8,497 nt of DNA, from NCBI GenBank assembly GCA_003157225.1, contig PMIZ01000197.1, forward strand, positions 1 to 8,497, read 5' to 3'. Both the position numbers and the translations under genes were made by a program. The DNA comes from Actinomycetota bacterium (GTDB taxonomy: Bacteria; Actinomycetota; Thermoleophilia; RBG-16-64-13). The first letter of the stretch is position 1, and every line of letters starts with the position of its first letter. Of the stretch, positions 1 to 5,478 are shown piece by piece. The notes below the pieces were generated by a model that was given only the letters and a program-made list of their open reading frames with translations, was not told the origin of the DNA and did no database searches.

Positions 1-749
1 CCCGCGACCTCCTCCACGTTGTGACAGGCCGTGTCGCCGATGTCGGTGAGCCAGAGCTGATACTTGAACACCTCCTGCGCGAAGCCCTCCACCCCGCGCT
101 CCATGCCCGCCACCGCGTAGGCGCGCGCGGACTCGAGGTCGCCCACCCGCCTGTTGAGATCGGCCAGCATAGCGTCCGCCGACGCTTCGTCGGCGGCGAA
201 GGTCAACCCGCGCTTGCGGTCGGCTTCGAAATAGCCGATGGCGAGCCTCCGGCAGTGGGCAGCGGCAGCTGCTGCTGAGGTTTGCTCCGCTTGCTCGCGT
301 CCCGCGGCTTGCGTCAGCGCGATCAGGCTTGACTCATCCTCCGGATCGAAAGTCTCCGAGGGACTCCAGTCGGCGATGTCGTCGGCAGCCCAGGCGCCCT
401 TGAGCGCCGCGCGGCCGGCGCCAGCGTCGTCGCCGTCCACGGACAATATCAGCGACGCGCACAGGTACTGCCGGGTGACCTCGGGATGGTCCTCGCGCTT
501 CAGGAGGGCCAGGTAGGCCTCGTTTCGCGCCACCTCGCGGGCGGAGCCGGAATCCACGGAGATATCCCGAGCGCAGTAGCCGCACTCCGGACACCGCTGG
601 ATCTGCTGCGCGAGCGTCCACCGAGCCATGGGAGCGGGACGCAGGTCGAGGTCCGGCGGCCCCATGGTGTTGGTGGAGCCGAGCTCGCTGTGCTGGCTGG
701 TCGTACCGCAGACCGCGCAGGTCGCGTCGATGAAGAACATGGTGGACAC
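1..749 (-). CDS. Zinc-ribbon protein, DUF2225-like (C-terminus off window)
   Basis: This frame is open from a GTG at 749 to the left edge, giving 249 visible residues with no stop, so the C-terminus is missing. The GTG start is preferred because GAGGGAG lies 7 bases upstream; an ATG three codons later (740) has a poorer spacing. Two Cys pairs, C11-x2-C14 and C53-x2-C56 (followed by G-Y-C), form a likely zinc ribbon. Between them lies a segment with P-D-L-D-L-R-P, a pattern I associate with DUF2225 and related proteins of unknown function. From about residue 70 the protein is Ala-rich and helical, with acidic patches and a 'CRRLAIGYFEADRKRG' helix resembling a TPR-like repeat; this part is inferred only. 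There is no signal peptide or membrane segment, so it is probably cytosolic. It is divergent from the toxin-antitoxin operon. That it is a gene is fairly sure; the family is moderate and the function unknown. Confidence 0.72.
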   Translation of the reverse strand, partial: MSTMFFIDATCAVCGTTSQHSELGSTNTMGPPDLDLRPAPMARWTLAQQIQRCPECGYCARDISVDSGSAREVARNEAYLALLKREDHPEVTRQYLCASLILSVDGDDAGAGRAALKGAWAADDIADWSPSETFDPEDESSLIALTQAAGREQAEQTSAAAAAAHCRRLAIGYFEADRKRGLTFAADEASADAMLADLNRRVGDLESARAYAVAGMERGVEGFAQEVFKYQLWLTDIGDTACHNVEEVA

Positions 750-829
750 TACGTATCTCCCTCGCTCGGCAGGGCTGGCGGTGGTTCGGGCTGCGGGTGG
801 CTGCGTCAGGGAGCACCACGCCAAGAACC

Positions 830-835
830 ATCGTA
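830..835 (-). promoter_or_regulatory. Possible -10 box for the zinc-ribbon gene
   Basis: TACGAT read on the minus strand resembles actinobacterial -10 hexamers and lies about 80 bases upstream of the GTG start at 749. No convincing -35 hexamer is present at 16-18 bases, so this is weak. Confidence 0.2.
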
Positions 836-908
836 CCGCGAAGGTCGGACGGGGGGACGAGCAGCCCCAGCCGCCGCACCCTACAACTAAAGGTCGATAC
901 CGAGGCGA

Positions 909-918
909 AGCGCGCGCT
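909..918. promoter_or_regulatory. 10-bp palindrome upstream of antitoxin, possible operator
   Basis: AGCGCGCGCT is a perfect 10-bp palindrome ending 34 bases before the antitoxin start. Ribbon-helix-helix antitoxins of this class normally repress their own operon by binding inverted repeats near the promoter, so the location fits. A purely GC-alternating palindrome can also arise by chance in this base composition. The rest of the 750-952 gap shows no clear promoter toward the antitoxin. Confidence 0.22.
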
Positions 919-952
919 GCAACCCTGAGAAGCGCAACCAGACAAGGACAAT

Positions 953-1186
953 ATGGCCAGCCTGTCGATCAAGAATGTCCCCGAGGAGACCCTCTCGCGC
1001 CTCCGTGCCCGCGCAGAGCGCAACCACAGGTCACTCCAGCAAGAGCTTCTTGCCATCGTCGAGGCGGCAGCATTCGCAGAATCGGAGTTCACGGTGGATG
1101 ACCTGATCGAGTACGTCAGCGAGCTGGGGCTATCCACTACCGACGAGTCCACTGGTTGGATTCGGGAACTCCGAGATGGGCGCTAG
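953..1186 (+). CDS. FitA/VapB-type ribbon-helix-helix antitoxin
   Basis: This 77-residue protein is the likely antitoxin of the downstream PIN toxin. Residues 2-8 (ASLSIKN) match the beta strand of the Arc/MetJ ribbon-helix-helix fold. Residues 10-23 and 27-39 form the two helices, with 'R-L-R-A-R-A-E-R-N-H-R-S' typical of FitA antitoxins. The acidic tail (about 45-73) would be the toxin-binding segment, ending in an amphipathic helix around W69. AAGGA lies 5 bases before the ATG. The gene overlaps the toxin start by 11 bases, the normal coupling in such operons. In this family the antitoxin dimer neutralises the ribonuclease toxin and represses the operon. Length is typical (70-85 residues). 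The specific name, FitA or VapB, cannot be decided from sequence alone. Confidence 0.88.
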   Translation: MASLSIKNVPEETLSRLRARAERNHRSLQQELLAIVEAAAFAESEFTVDDLIEYVSELGLSTTDESTGWIRELRDGR

Positions 1187-1583
1187 ACAGGCGGTCGTCT
1201 GCGACGCCTCGGTGTTTGCCGCGATGGTTTTCGGCGAACCCGGCTCTATCGAGGCGCATGCGCTGACTCGCTCGCGGCGGCTGGTTGCGCCCTCGCTCCT
1301 GCGTTACGAGATGGCGCACGTCGCTGTCCACCGCCTTGCCTGTGCAGGAGACATGACGCGCCACGTGCAACAAGCCTTTGCCGCCAGTCTCCGAGTGCCG
1401 ATGCGACTGGTCGAGCCGTCCTGGTCGGCGGTGTTGGACTTGGCGCGGGCGCACCGCCTGTCGGCCTATGACGCGTCCTACCTGCAACTCGCCCTGGCGC
1501 TCCGCCTCCCGCTGGTCACGCTCGACAAACGGCTGGCCCGGGTAGCGGAAGAACTCGGGATCGAGACGCGACCGACCGGGTGA
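1176..1583 (+). CDS. PIN-domain ribonuclease toxin (VapC/FitB-type)
   Basis: This 135-residue protein is a single PIN domain, the Mg2+-dependent RNase fold of VapC/FitB toxins. The acidic active-site residues are all visible: D10 in 'VVCDASV', E45 in 'LLRYEMAHV', D99 in 'AYDASYLQLAL' and D117 in 'LVTLDKRL'. None is missing, so the enzyme should be catalytically intact. Family members cut tRNA or rRNA and arrest growth when freed from the antitoxin; the target here is unknown. The ATG lies inside the end of the antitoxin gene (11-base overlap, different frame), and no strong Shine-Dalgarno precedes it, which fits translational coupling. The stop is 25 bases from the convergent universal stress gene and no clear terminator lies between them. 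The call as a toxin is strong because of the paired antitoxin. Confidence 0.9.
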   Translation: MGARQAVVCDASVFAAMVFGEPGSIEAHALTRSRRLVAPSLLRYEMAHVAVHRLACAGDMTRHVQQAFAASLRVPMRLVEPSWSAVLDLARAHRLSAYDASYLQLALALRLPLVTLDKRLARVAEELGIETRPTG

Positions 1584-1608
1584 CCCCCACCGACCGACCG
1601 CCCCTAGC

Positions 1609-2049
1609 TCACTCCGAGGGCACCACCGTCACCGGACAAGAGGCGTGGTGCAGCACCTGGTGACTCACCGAACCGAGCAGCATGCCGGCGAAATCACTTC
1701 TCCCTCTGCTGCCAACGACGATCAGCGCCGCCCCCCGGCCTTGGTCCAGCAGAGCGCTGCCGGCGTGCGCCTCGACAACCCGAGGCTCGCACGACACCGA
1801 AGGCTGGATCTGCTTCACCAGGGCCACGGCCGCCTGCACCACGCCGTCGGCATCGTCGCTCATGGCGCGCATCAACCCCGGGAGTGCGTCGGCGCTCGCG
1901 ACAACGTCGGTAGGGAACTCGATCGCAGGAAACTGCCAGGCGTACACGATGCGCAACCGGGCGTTCCGAAGCGCGGCTTCCTCAGCGGCGAACCGCAAGG
2001 CCGCTTCTCCGTGCTTGGACCCGTCCACTCCGACTACGACAAAGCTCAT
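1609..2049 (-). CDS. Universal stress protein, ATP-binding UspA type
   Basis: This 146-residue single-domain Usp starts MSFVVVGVDGS, the usual family N-terminus, with D9 at the adenine-binding strand. The C-terminal nucleotide loop G-2x-G-9x-G-S is complete: G113-S-R-G116, nine residues, then G126-S127, followed by 'CPVTVVP'. This predicts the ATP-binding class rather than the non-binding UspA class. The ATG at 2049 is chosen from family length. GAGGAG sits only 2 bases before it, which is unusually close. An in-frame GTG at 2094, directly after the stop of the upstream hydrolase, would add 15 residues. The gene lies 45 bases downstream of the alpha/beta-hydrolase and is probably co-transcribed with it. 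Usp proteins act in the cytosol during starvation, hypoxia or other stress; no specific trigger can be read here. Confidence 0.9.
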   Translation of the reverse strand: MSFVVVGVDGSKHGEAALRFAAEEAALRNARLRIVYAWQFPAIEFPTDVVASADALPGLMRAMSDDADGVVQAAVALVKQIQPSVSCEPRVVEAHAGSALLDQGRGAALIVVGSRGRSDFAGMLLGSVSHQVLHHASCPVTVVPSE

Positions 2050-2094
2050 GACTCCTCGATTCTCATGTTTGCTCGACACCGTCCGGCCACGCAC

Positions 2095-2922
2095 TCACGC
2101 ATGCTCGTTCCTTTCCGGGAATACTCCTGTCCTAAACTCGCCCACCGTGGCGCGAGCATCGTGCTGGGCAATGAACCCGAGCGTCCCGGCGAACACCTCT
2201 TCCTTGTCGTAGTCCATGGTCGCCACGTGGTAGCTGTTGCGCAGTTCGATGAACGTCTTGTCGGTGGACGCGAGGGAGTCGAAGATCTCCCGCTGGTTCT
2301 TGGGTGGGACCACGTGGTCGGTCACCGACGAAAAGAGCAGCGCCGGGCAGGCGATCTTGGAAAGGTCGCGCCGTACCTCTGCCAGCAGCAGCGCCAGTTG
2401 CCGCGTTGAGCGTGACGGCAGCTTGGCGTAGGCCCTCTCGTCCACACCCGGGCACTTGACGTCGTTTCCGACGGCCTTCACCCACCGCGGCGCCCCGAGC
2501 CAGCCGAGCAGGCGCATAGCGAACTCCTGGGGATGACGGAGCATGGCGTTCACCGATACCAACCCCGCAACCTCCGGGTGCCGCTCCACCGTCCAGAGCG
2601 CGAGCGTCCCGCCCATCGACAGCCCCACCACGAAGACCTGGTCCGTTCGCTCCTTGAGCCACGCAAAGGCCTTGTCCACATCTGCGGTCCAGTCCGCCCA
2701 CCGCGACTTCTCCATCGCCTCGGGACTCTGGCCGTGACCGGTGAGGAGCGGCAGCGCCACCGTGTAGCCGGCGTCGACCGCACGTCCGGCGAGTTCCTGC
2801 AGCGAACACGGGGAGCCGCCGAAGCCGTGGATCACCAATACGCCTACCCGGCTGTTGTCGCCGGCGCCGACCTCGTAGAGAGGCTCATTCCATTCCACCG
2901 CCGCCTCCAGTCCTGGGGACAC
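2095..2922 (-). CDS. Alpha/beta-hydrolase, carboxylesterase/monoacylglycerol lipase-like
   Basis: This 275-residue cytosolic hydrolase has the core of the Est30/monoacylglycerol lipase group. An oxyanion-hole motif H-G-F-G-G lies at 32-36. The nucleophile elbow G-L-S-M-G-G carries S102. The acid is probably D202 in 'SSVTDHVVPP' and the base H232 in 'NSYHVATMDYDKEEV', so the triad is complete. There is no signal peptide. A short-chain ester or monoglyceride substrate is inferred, not shown. The start is uncertain: the GTG at 2922 gives the longest form, but a GTG at 2898 (residue 9, MEWNEPLYEV) has GGAGG 5 bases upstream and would leave the hairpin at 2923-2941 in the leader. The universal stress gene follows on the same strand, and glpK is divergent. 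An ester-cleaving enzyme beside glycerol kinase could supply glycerol, but this is only suggestive. Confidence 0.88.
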   Translation of the reverse strand: MSPGLEAAVEWNEPLYEVGAGDNSRVGVLVIHGFGGSPCSLQELAGRAVDAGYTVALPLLTGHGQSPEAMEKSRWADWTADVDKAFAWLKERTDQVFVVGLSMGGTLALWTVERHPEVAGLVSVNAMLRHPQEFAMRLLGWLGAPRWVKAVGNDVKCPGVDERAYAKLPSRSTRQLALLLAEVRRDLSKIACPALLFSSVTDHVVPPKNQREIFDSLASTDKTFIELRNSYHVATMDYDKEEVFAGTLGFIAQHDARATVGEFRTGVFPERNEHA

Positions 2923-2941
2923 CGAGGGTGCTCTACCCTCG
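2923..2941 (-). promoter_or_regulatory. 7-bp perfect hairpin in hydrolase leader
   Basis: On the minus strand CGAGGGT-AGAGC-ACCCTCG forms a perfect 7-bp stem with a 5-base loop. It abuts the GTG at 2922 and begins about where transcription from the -10 box at 2953-2948 would start. It could stabilise the 5' end of the transcript or mask the GAGGG that would serve the 2922 start. The role is inferred. Confidence 0.4.
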
Positions 2942-2943
2942 CC

Positions 2944-2953
2944 TGCTATTGTA
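2944..2953. promoter_or_regulatory. Candidate shared divergent -10 region (hydrolase and glpK)
   Basis: An isolated AT-rich patch reads TACAAT on the minus strand (2953-2948), toward the hydrolase. On the plus strand it reads as an extended -10, TGC-TATTGT (2944-2952), toward glpK. No good -35 hexamer is seen for either direction. Predicted starts are near 2941 (minus) and 2959 (plus). One symmetric -10 patch driving both genes is plausible in a 71-base gap. Confidence 0.38.
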
Positions 2954-2973
2954 CGGGCACGACGAGCGGAAAT

Positions 2974-2980
2974 GAGGAGG
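2974..2980 (+). promoter_or_regulatory. Strong Shine-Dalgarno before glpK ATG 2994
   Basis: GAGGAGG is the only strong purine ribosome-binding sequence near the glpK 5' end. It lies 13 bases before the ATG at 2994, longer than ideal, but no other start codon lies 5-9 bases downstream. It favours 2994 over the GTG at 3123, which has no ribosome-binding sequence. Confidence 0.5.
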
Positions 2981-2993
2981 CCGAACGCCGAGC

Positions 2994-4685
2994 ATGTCCA
3001 ACAGGCTGCTGAACAATGACGCTGCGCCGTCAGAACACGATCGCCACGCGCGAGGGAAGGACGCAGGAAGCGCGAATAGCGGCGCTATTGGCACAACCGA
3101 GGACGCGCCATCACGCCGGCGAGTGTGTTCTGAAGGCCGTGGCTTCGTTGTTCAGCAGCCTCCCAAAGCCGTCCTGGCTCTCGACCAGGGGACCACGAGT
3201 TCCCGGGCGCTCGTTTTCGCGCGCGACGGGAGCATCCTCGCCGCTGCCCAAGAGGCTATCCCTCAGCAGTACCCGCAGCCTGGCTGGGTGGAACAGGATC
3301 CGGAGGACATCTGGCGAACCCAGCTTCGCTGTGCACGGTCCGCTTTGCAGCAATCCGGCTTGGAGGCGGGAGACTTGGCCGCCGTCGGCATAGCCAACCA
3401 GCGAGAGACCGCCTTGCTGTGGGACGCCGAAAGCGGGTCCCCGCTGGGGAACGCCATCGTGTGGCAGTGTCGCCGGACGGCGGACCGTTGTGAGCAACTC
3501 AAGAGCCAGGGGTTCGGGCCGCTGGTCGAGGCCCGGACCGGCCTCCGCCTCGACCCCTACTTCAGCGCCACCAAGCTCGAGTGGTTGCTGGCGAACCGGC
3601 CGGGCGCCGGGGCCCTGCTGAAGCAGGGCCGCCTGCGCGCCGGTACCATCGACAGCTTCCTCGTCTGGCGACTCACAGGCGGCGCCCGGCACGTCACCGA
3701 CTACACCAATGCCTCGCGCACCATGCTCCTCGACCTCGAGACTCTCACTTGGTCTGACGAGCTCCTCCAGCTGTTCGGCGTCCCTCGCTCCGTCCTACCC
3801 GCGCTCAGCCCGTCGTCGGGCACCGTCGGGACCACCGACCCCGAGTTGCTGGGAGCGCCGGTGCCCATCGCCGGCGTGGCAGGCGACCAGCAGGCGGCGC
3901 TCTTTGGTCAAGCCGCCTTCCGGCCGGGCGACTGCAAGAACACCTACGGCACCGGCTGCTTTCTGCTCATGAACGTGGGCTCGCGACCGGTCCCGCCTCA
4001 GCGCGGCCTGCTGTCGACGGTGGCCTGGGTGCTCGGCACCAGAGCCGCGAAACCAGGGGTGGCGCTGCCCAGACCGGGCGCCGTCACCTACGCCCTGGAG
4101 GGTTCGGTCTTCATGGCCGGCGGGGCGGCGCAGTGGCTGCGTGACGCCACCCGCATCATCTCGGAACCGGGCGAGATCGGCCCCCTGGCTGCCCAAGTTC
4201 CCGACAATGGCGGCGTGTGCTTCGTTCCCGCGCTCACCGGACTTGGCACTCCCTATTGGGACGCGCGCGCCCGTGGTCTGCTTATTGGGCTCACCCGCGG
4301 CACTAAGCCGGAGCACCTTGCGCGTGCGACAGAGGAAGCCATCTGCTTCCAGACGAGGGAGGTGCTCGAAGCTATGGTGCACGCTTCAGGAGTCGACGTG
4401 GGCGCGCTGCGCGCCGACGGCGGCGCGGCGAAGGACGACTTCCTGATGCAACTTCAGGCCGACGTGCTGGCAGTCCCGGTGGAACGGCCCCGGATCCAGG
4501 AGACGACGGCGCTCGGCGCGGCCGCACTGGCCGGCCTTGCCGTGGGGTTCTGGTCGGAGGACGAGCTGGCCGGACTGGCCGGCACCGAGCGCGTCTTCAC
4601 GCCAGCCATGGCCGATACCGAGCGGGACCGCCTCTATAGGGAGTGGCAACGGGCAGTCCAACGCTCACTGGGCTGGGCCTCTTAG
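2994..4685 (+). CDS. glpK: Glycerol kinase with 55-residue N-terminal insertion
   Basis: GlpK (FGGY family) phosphorylates glycerol with ATP to sn-glycerol 3-phosphate in the cytosol. Visible signatures are L-A-L-D-Q-G-T-T-S-S-R (61-71, phosphate loop), NQRETALLWD (135-144, glycerol-contacting R137/E138), DYTNASRT (236-243), GVAGDQQAALFGQ with catalytic D298, NTYGTGCF (316-323), YALEGSVF (366-373) and RADGGAAKDDF (473-483). The enzyme appears intact. The oddity is residues 3-57, a hydrophilic low-complexity stretch with no family counterpart that is encoded by an inverted-repeat-bounded segment. Without it the protein would be 508 residues starting MSKAVLALDQG, the normal family length. A GTG at 3123 (residue 44) could give a 520-residue form but lacks a ribosome-binding site. 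There is also a loop about 13 residues longer than in E. coli between 'GLLSTVA' and 'YALEG' (about 345-365). No glpF or glpD is adjacent. Confidence 0.95.
   Translation: MSNRLLNNDAAPSEHDRHARGKDAGSANSGAIGTTEDAPSRRRVCSEGRGFVVQQPPKAVLALDQGTTSSRALVFARDGSILAAAQEAIPQQYPQPGWVEQDPEDIWRTQLRCARSALQQSGLEAGDLAAVGIANQRETALLWDAESGSPLGNAIVWQCRRTADRCEQLKSQGFGPLVEARTGLRLDPYFSATKLEWLLANRPGAGALLKQGRLRAGTIDSFLVWRLTGGARHVTDYTNASRTMLLDLETLTWSDELLQLFGVPRSVLPALSPSSGTVGTTDPELLGAPVPIAGVAGDQQAALFGQAAFRPGDCKNTYGTGCFLLMNVGSRPVPPQRGLLSTVAWVLGTRAAKPGVALPRPGAVTYALEGSVFMAGGAAQWLRDATRIISEPGEIGPLAAQVPDNGGVCFVPALTGLGTPYWDARARGLLIGLTRGTKPEHLARATEEAICFQTREVLEAMVHASGVDVGALRADGGAAKDDFLMQLQADVLAVPVERPRIQETTALGAAALAGLAVGFWSEDELAGLAGTERVFTPAMADTERDRLYREWQRAVQRSLGWAS
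2998..3001 (+). repeat. Left copy of CCAA direct repeat (putative target duplication)
   Basis: CCAA directly precedes the left end of the inverted-repeat-bounded segment and recurs at 3163-3166 directly after its right end. Four bases is short, so the support comes from the precise restoration of the glpK reading frame rather than from the repeat alone. Confidence 0.5.
3003..3022 (+). repeat. Left terminal inverted repeat
   Basis: AGGCTGCTGAACAATGACGC pairs with the reverse complement of 3142-3161 at 18 of 20 positions. The first 14 bases (3003-3016) match without error and the mismatches are at 3017 and 3020. Confidence 0.75.
3075..3089. repeat. Small internal hairpin AATAGC-GGC-GCTATT
   Basis: A perfect 6-bp stem with a 3-base loop lies near the middle of the inverted-repeat-bounded segment. 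Its AT-containing arms stand out from the surrounding GC-rich sequence. No function is known. Confidence 0.45.
3142..3161 (-). repeat. Right terminal inverted repeat
   Basis: Read on the minus strand this begins AGGCTGCTGAACAACGA and matches the left repeat at 18 of 20 positions. In glpK translation it supplies the last part of the extension (around V-V-Q-Q-P) directly before the conserved N-terminal strand. Confidence 0.75.
3163..3166 (+). repeat. Right copy of CCAA direct repeat (putative target duplication)
   Basis: This second CCAA directly follows the right end of the segment. Deleting the segment and one copy leaves a single CCAA in the codons for S-K of MSKAVLALDQG. Confidence 0.5.
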
Positions 4686-4721
4686 CGGACGCCCCGCCCG
4701 AAGGCGCCTGGCAGCTCCCTC

Positions 4722-5252
4722 TCAGTACTCAATCCCTTTGCGGGCGTGAAGTCCCTGCCCGTACGGGTGTTTGATCTCCGTCATCTCGGTCACAAGGTCG
4801 GCCAGCTCGACGATGGCGGGGTGGGCGTCTCTGCCCGTGATGACCACGTGCACGTCCGACGGACGTTGCTCGAGCGCCGCCACCACCTCTTCCACGGGAA
4901 GAAGTCCGTACGAGATGGTCGAGTTCAACTCATCGAAGATGACCATGCCGTACTCGCCGGAGAAGAGGGTCTCCTTGCACACCTCCCAGGCCTTCCGCGC
5001 ACAGGCGACATCTTTGGGGTCCGGATTCTCGGGGTCCACGCGGACAAAGCCCTCCCCCAGCGGCCGAAGCACGAAGTCGGGGGCCAGTCGCCGGGCGACC
5101 TCCATCTCCCCGTACTTCCAGGTGCCCTTGAGAAACTGGAGCATCGCCACCCTGATTCCCTGGCCGACGGCCCTCATGGCCATGCCCAAAGCGGAGGTGG
5201 TTTTGCCCTTGCCGTTGCCGGTGAGAACGACTACGTATCCTTTGGCGCCCAT
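4722..5252 (-). CDS. cobO: Cob(I)alamin (corrinoid) adenosyltransferase, CobA/CobO/BtuR type
   Basis: This 176-residue enzyme transfers the 5'-deoxyadenosyl group of ATP to cob(I)alamin or cobyrinate diamide, making coenzyme B12 (EC 2.5.1.17). The unusual P-loop T-G-N-G-K-G-K-T-T-S is at 11-20 with K17. 'LQFLKGTW' is at 39-45, the Walker B-like 'VIFDELN' at 104-110 with D107/E108, 'VVITGRDAHP' at 136-145, and the tail 'KHPYGQGLHARKGIEY' closely parallels E. coli BtuR. It lacks the roughly 20-residue N-terminal helix of BtuR (196 residues), which helps cap the corrinoid site there. The ATG at 5252 is chosen because GAAGG lies 4 bases upstream and homology begins there; the frame stays open further upstream without homology. 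No other cob gene is in the window, so it may serve salvage. It converges on glpK across a 36-base gap. Confidence 0.95.
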   Translation of the reverse strand: MGAKGYVVVLTGNGKGKTTSALGMAMRAVGQGIRVAMLQFLKGTWKYGEMEVARRLAPDFVLRPLGEGFVRVDPENPDPKDVACARKAWEVCKETLFSGEYGMVIFDELNSTISYGLLPVEEVVAALEQRPSDVHVVITGRDAHPAIVELADLVTEMTEIKHPYGQGLHARKGIEY

Positions 5253-5478
5253 GGCACCTTCTTCCTCACTCGCAGATGTGGTGTCCCGGCAGCCCCGGGC
5301 GCCGGCCGTCGAACATGGTGAGCCCAACCTGCCGGCCCGTGACCCGCACAAAGGATACAGCGCGAGGCTGCGGTGCGGAACGCCGACCACCCGGGGGTTG
5401 CGCTCCCGCCTTCCAGCGCATACTTTGGTTGATGGCGACGCCGGCCGAGAAGGGCCCGGACAGCGAGGAGACGAGCGC
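5253..5478. other. Divergent intergenic region between cobO and the solute-binding protein
   Basis: This 226-bp gap holds the start signals for both divergent genes. A candidate promoter toward the solute-binding gene is listed separately. Toward cobO only a weak TATCCT hexamer is seen on the minus strand (5357-5352) with a poor TTCCGC 17 bases upstream. GC-rich palindromic bits such as CCCGGG occur, but no clear riboswitch or terminator was found. Confidence 0.5.
5398..5426 (+). promoter_or_regulatory. Candidate promoter for solute-binding lipoprotein
   Basis: TTGCGC (5398-5403) and TACTTT (5421-5426) are separated by exactly 17 bases and placed about 50 bases before the ATG at 5479. The match to consensus is moderate in both boxes, but spacing and position fit. 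Confidence 0.35.

Larger units (their letters stand above)
3002..3162. mobile_element. MITE-like element inserted in codon 3 of glpK
   Basis: A 161-bp non-autonomous segment is bounded by terminal inverted repeats of 20 bp (18/20 identical) and flanked by CCAA direct repeats. Segment plus one repeat is 165 bp, exactly 55 codons, and removing it joins ATGTCCAA to AGCCGTCC, giving MSKAVLALDQG in frame with glpK. The interior encodes no recognisable transposase and carries one 6-bp-stem hairpin (3075-3089). The glpK frame is open throughout, and so is a second plus frame from an ATG at 3016. The terminal sequence resembles insertion-sequence ends in style, but I do not assign a family. An alternative is a natural N-terminal extension with a chance long-range inverted repeat, which I consider less likely. 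Confidence 0.62.

Noticed and set aside
334..1152. A 272-codon minus-strand open frame across the left part of the window
   Set aside because: It is antisense to the antitoxin and out of frame with the zinc-ribbon gene, has no recognisable motif and is Arg/Ser-rich as expected of a shadow frame in GC-rich DNA.
1645..2409. Plus-strand open frame across the universal stress and hydrolase genes
   Set aside because: It is antisense to two genes with complete catalytic or nucleotide-binding motifs and shows no motif of its own.
2132..2809. Alternate minus-strand frame inside the hydrolase gene
   Set aside because: It is an overlapping shadow; the other frame encodes the full catalytic triad and oxyanion hole.
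4686..4721. Possible bidirectional terminator between glpK and cobO
   Set aside because: Only an 8-bp palindrome (AGGCGCCT) is present, with no stable stem-loop and no T-run on either strand.
4771..5478. A 236-codon upstream extension of the lipoprotein frame
   Set aside because: It would be antisense to cobO and would bury the Tat signal peptide deep inside the protein. The ATG at 5479 has GAGGAG at ideal spacing.
5253..5478. Cobalamin riboswitch upstream of cobO
   Set aside because: The gene makes it an obvious candidate, but I could not find the conserved B12 box or the surrounding core elements on the minus strand. A covariance-model search would settle it.
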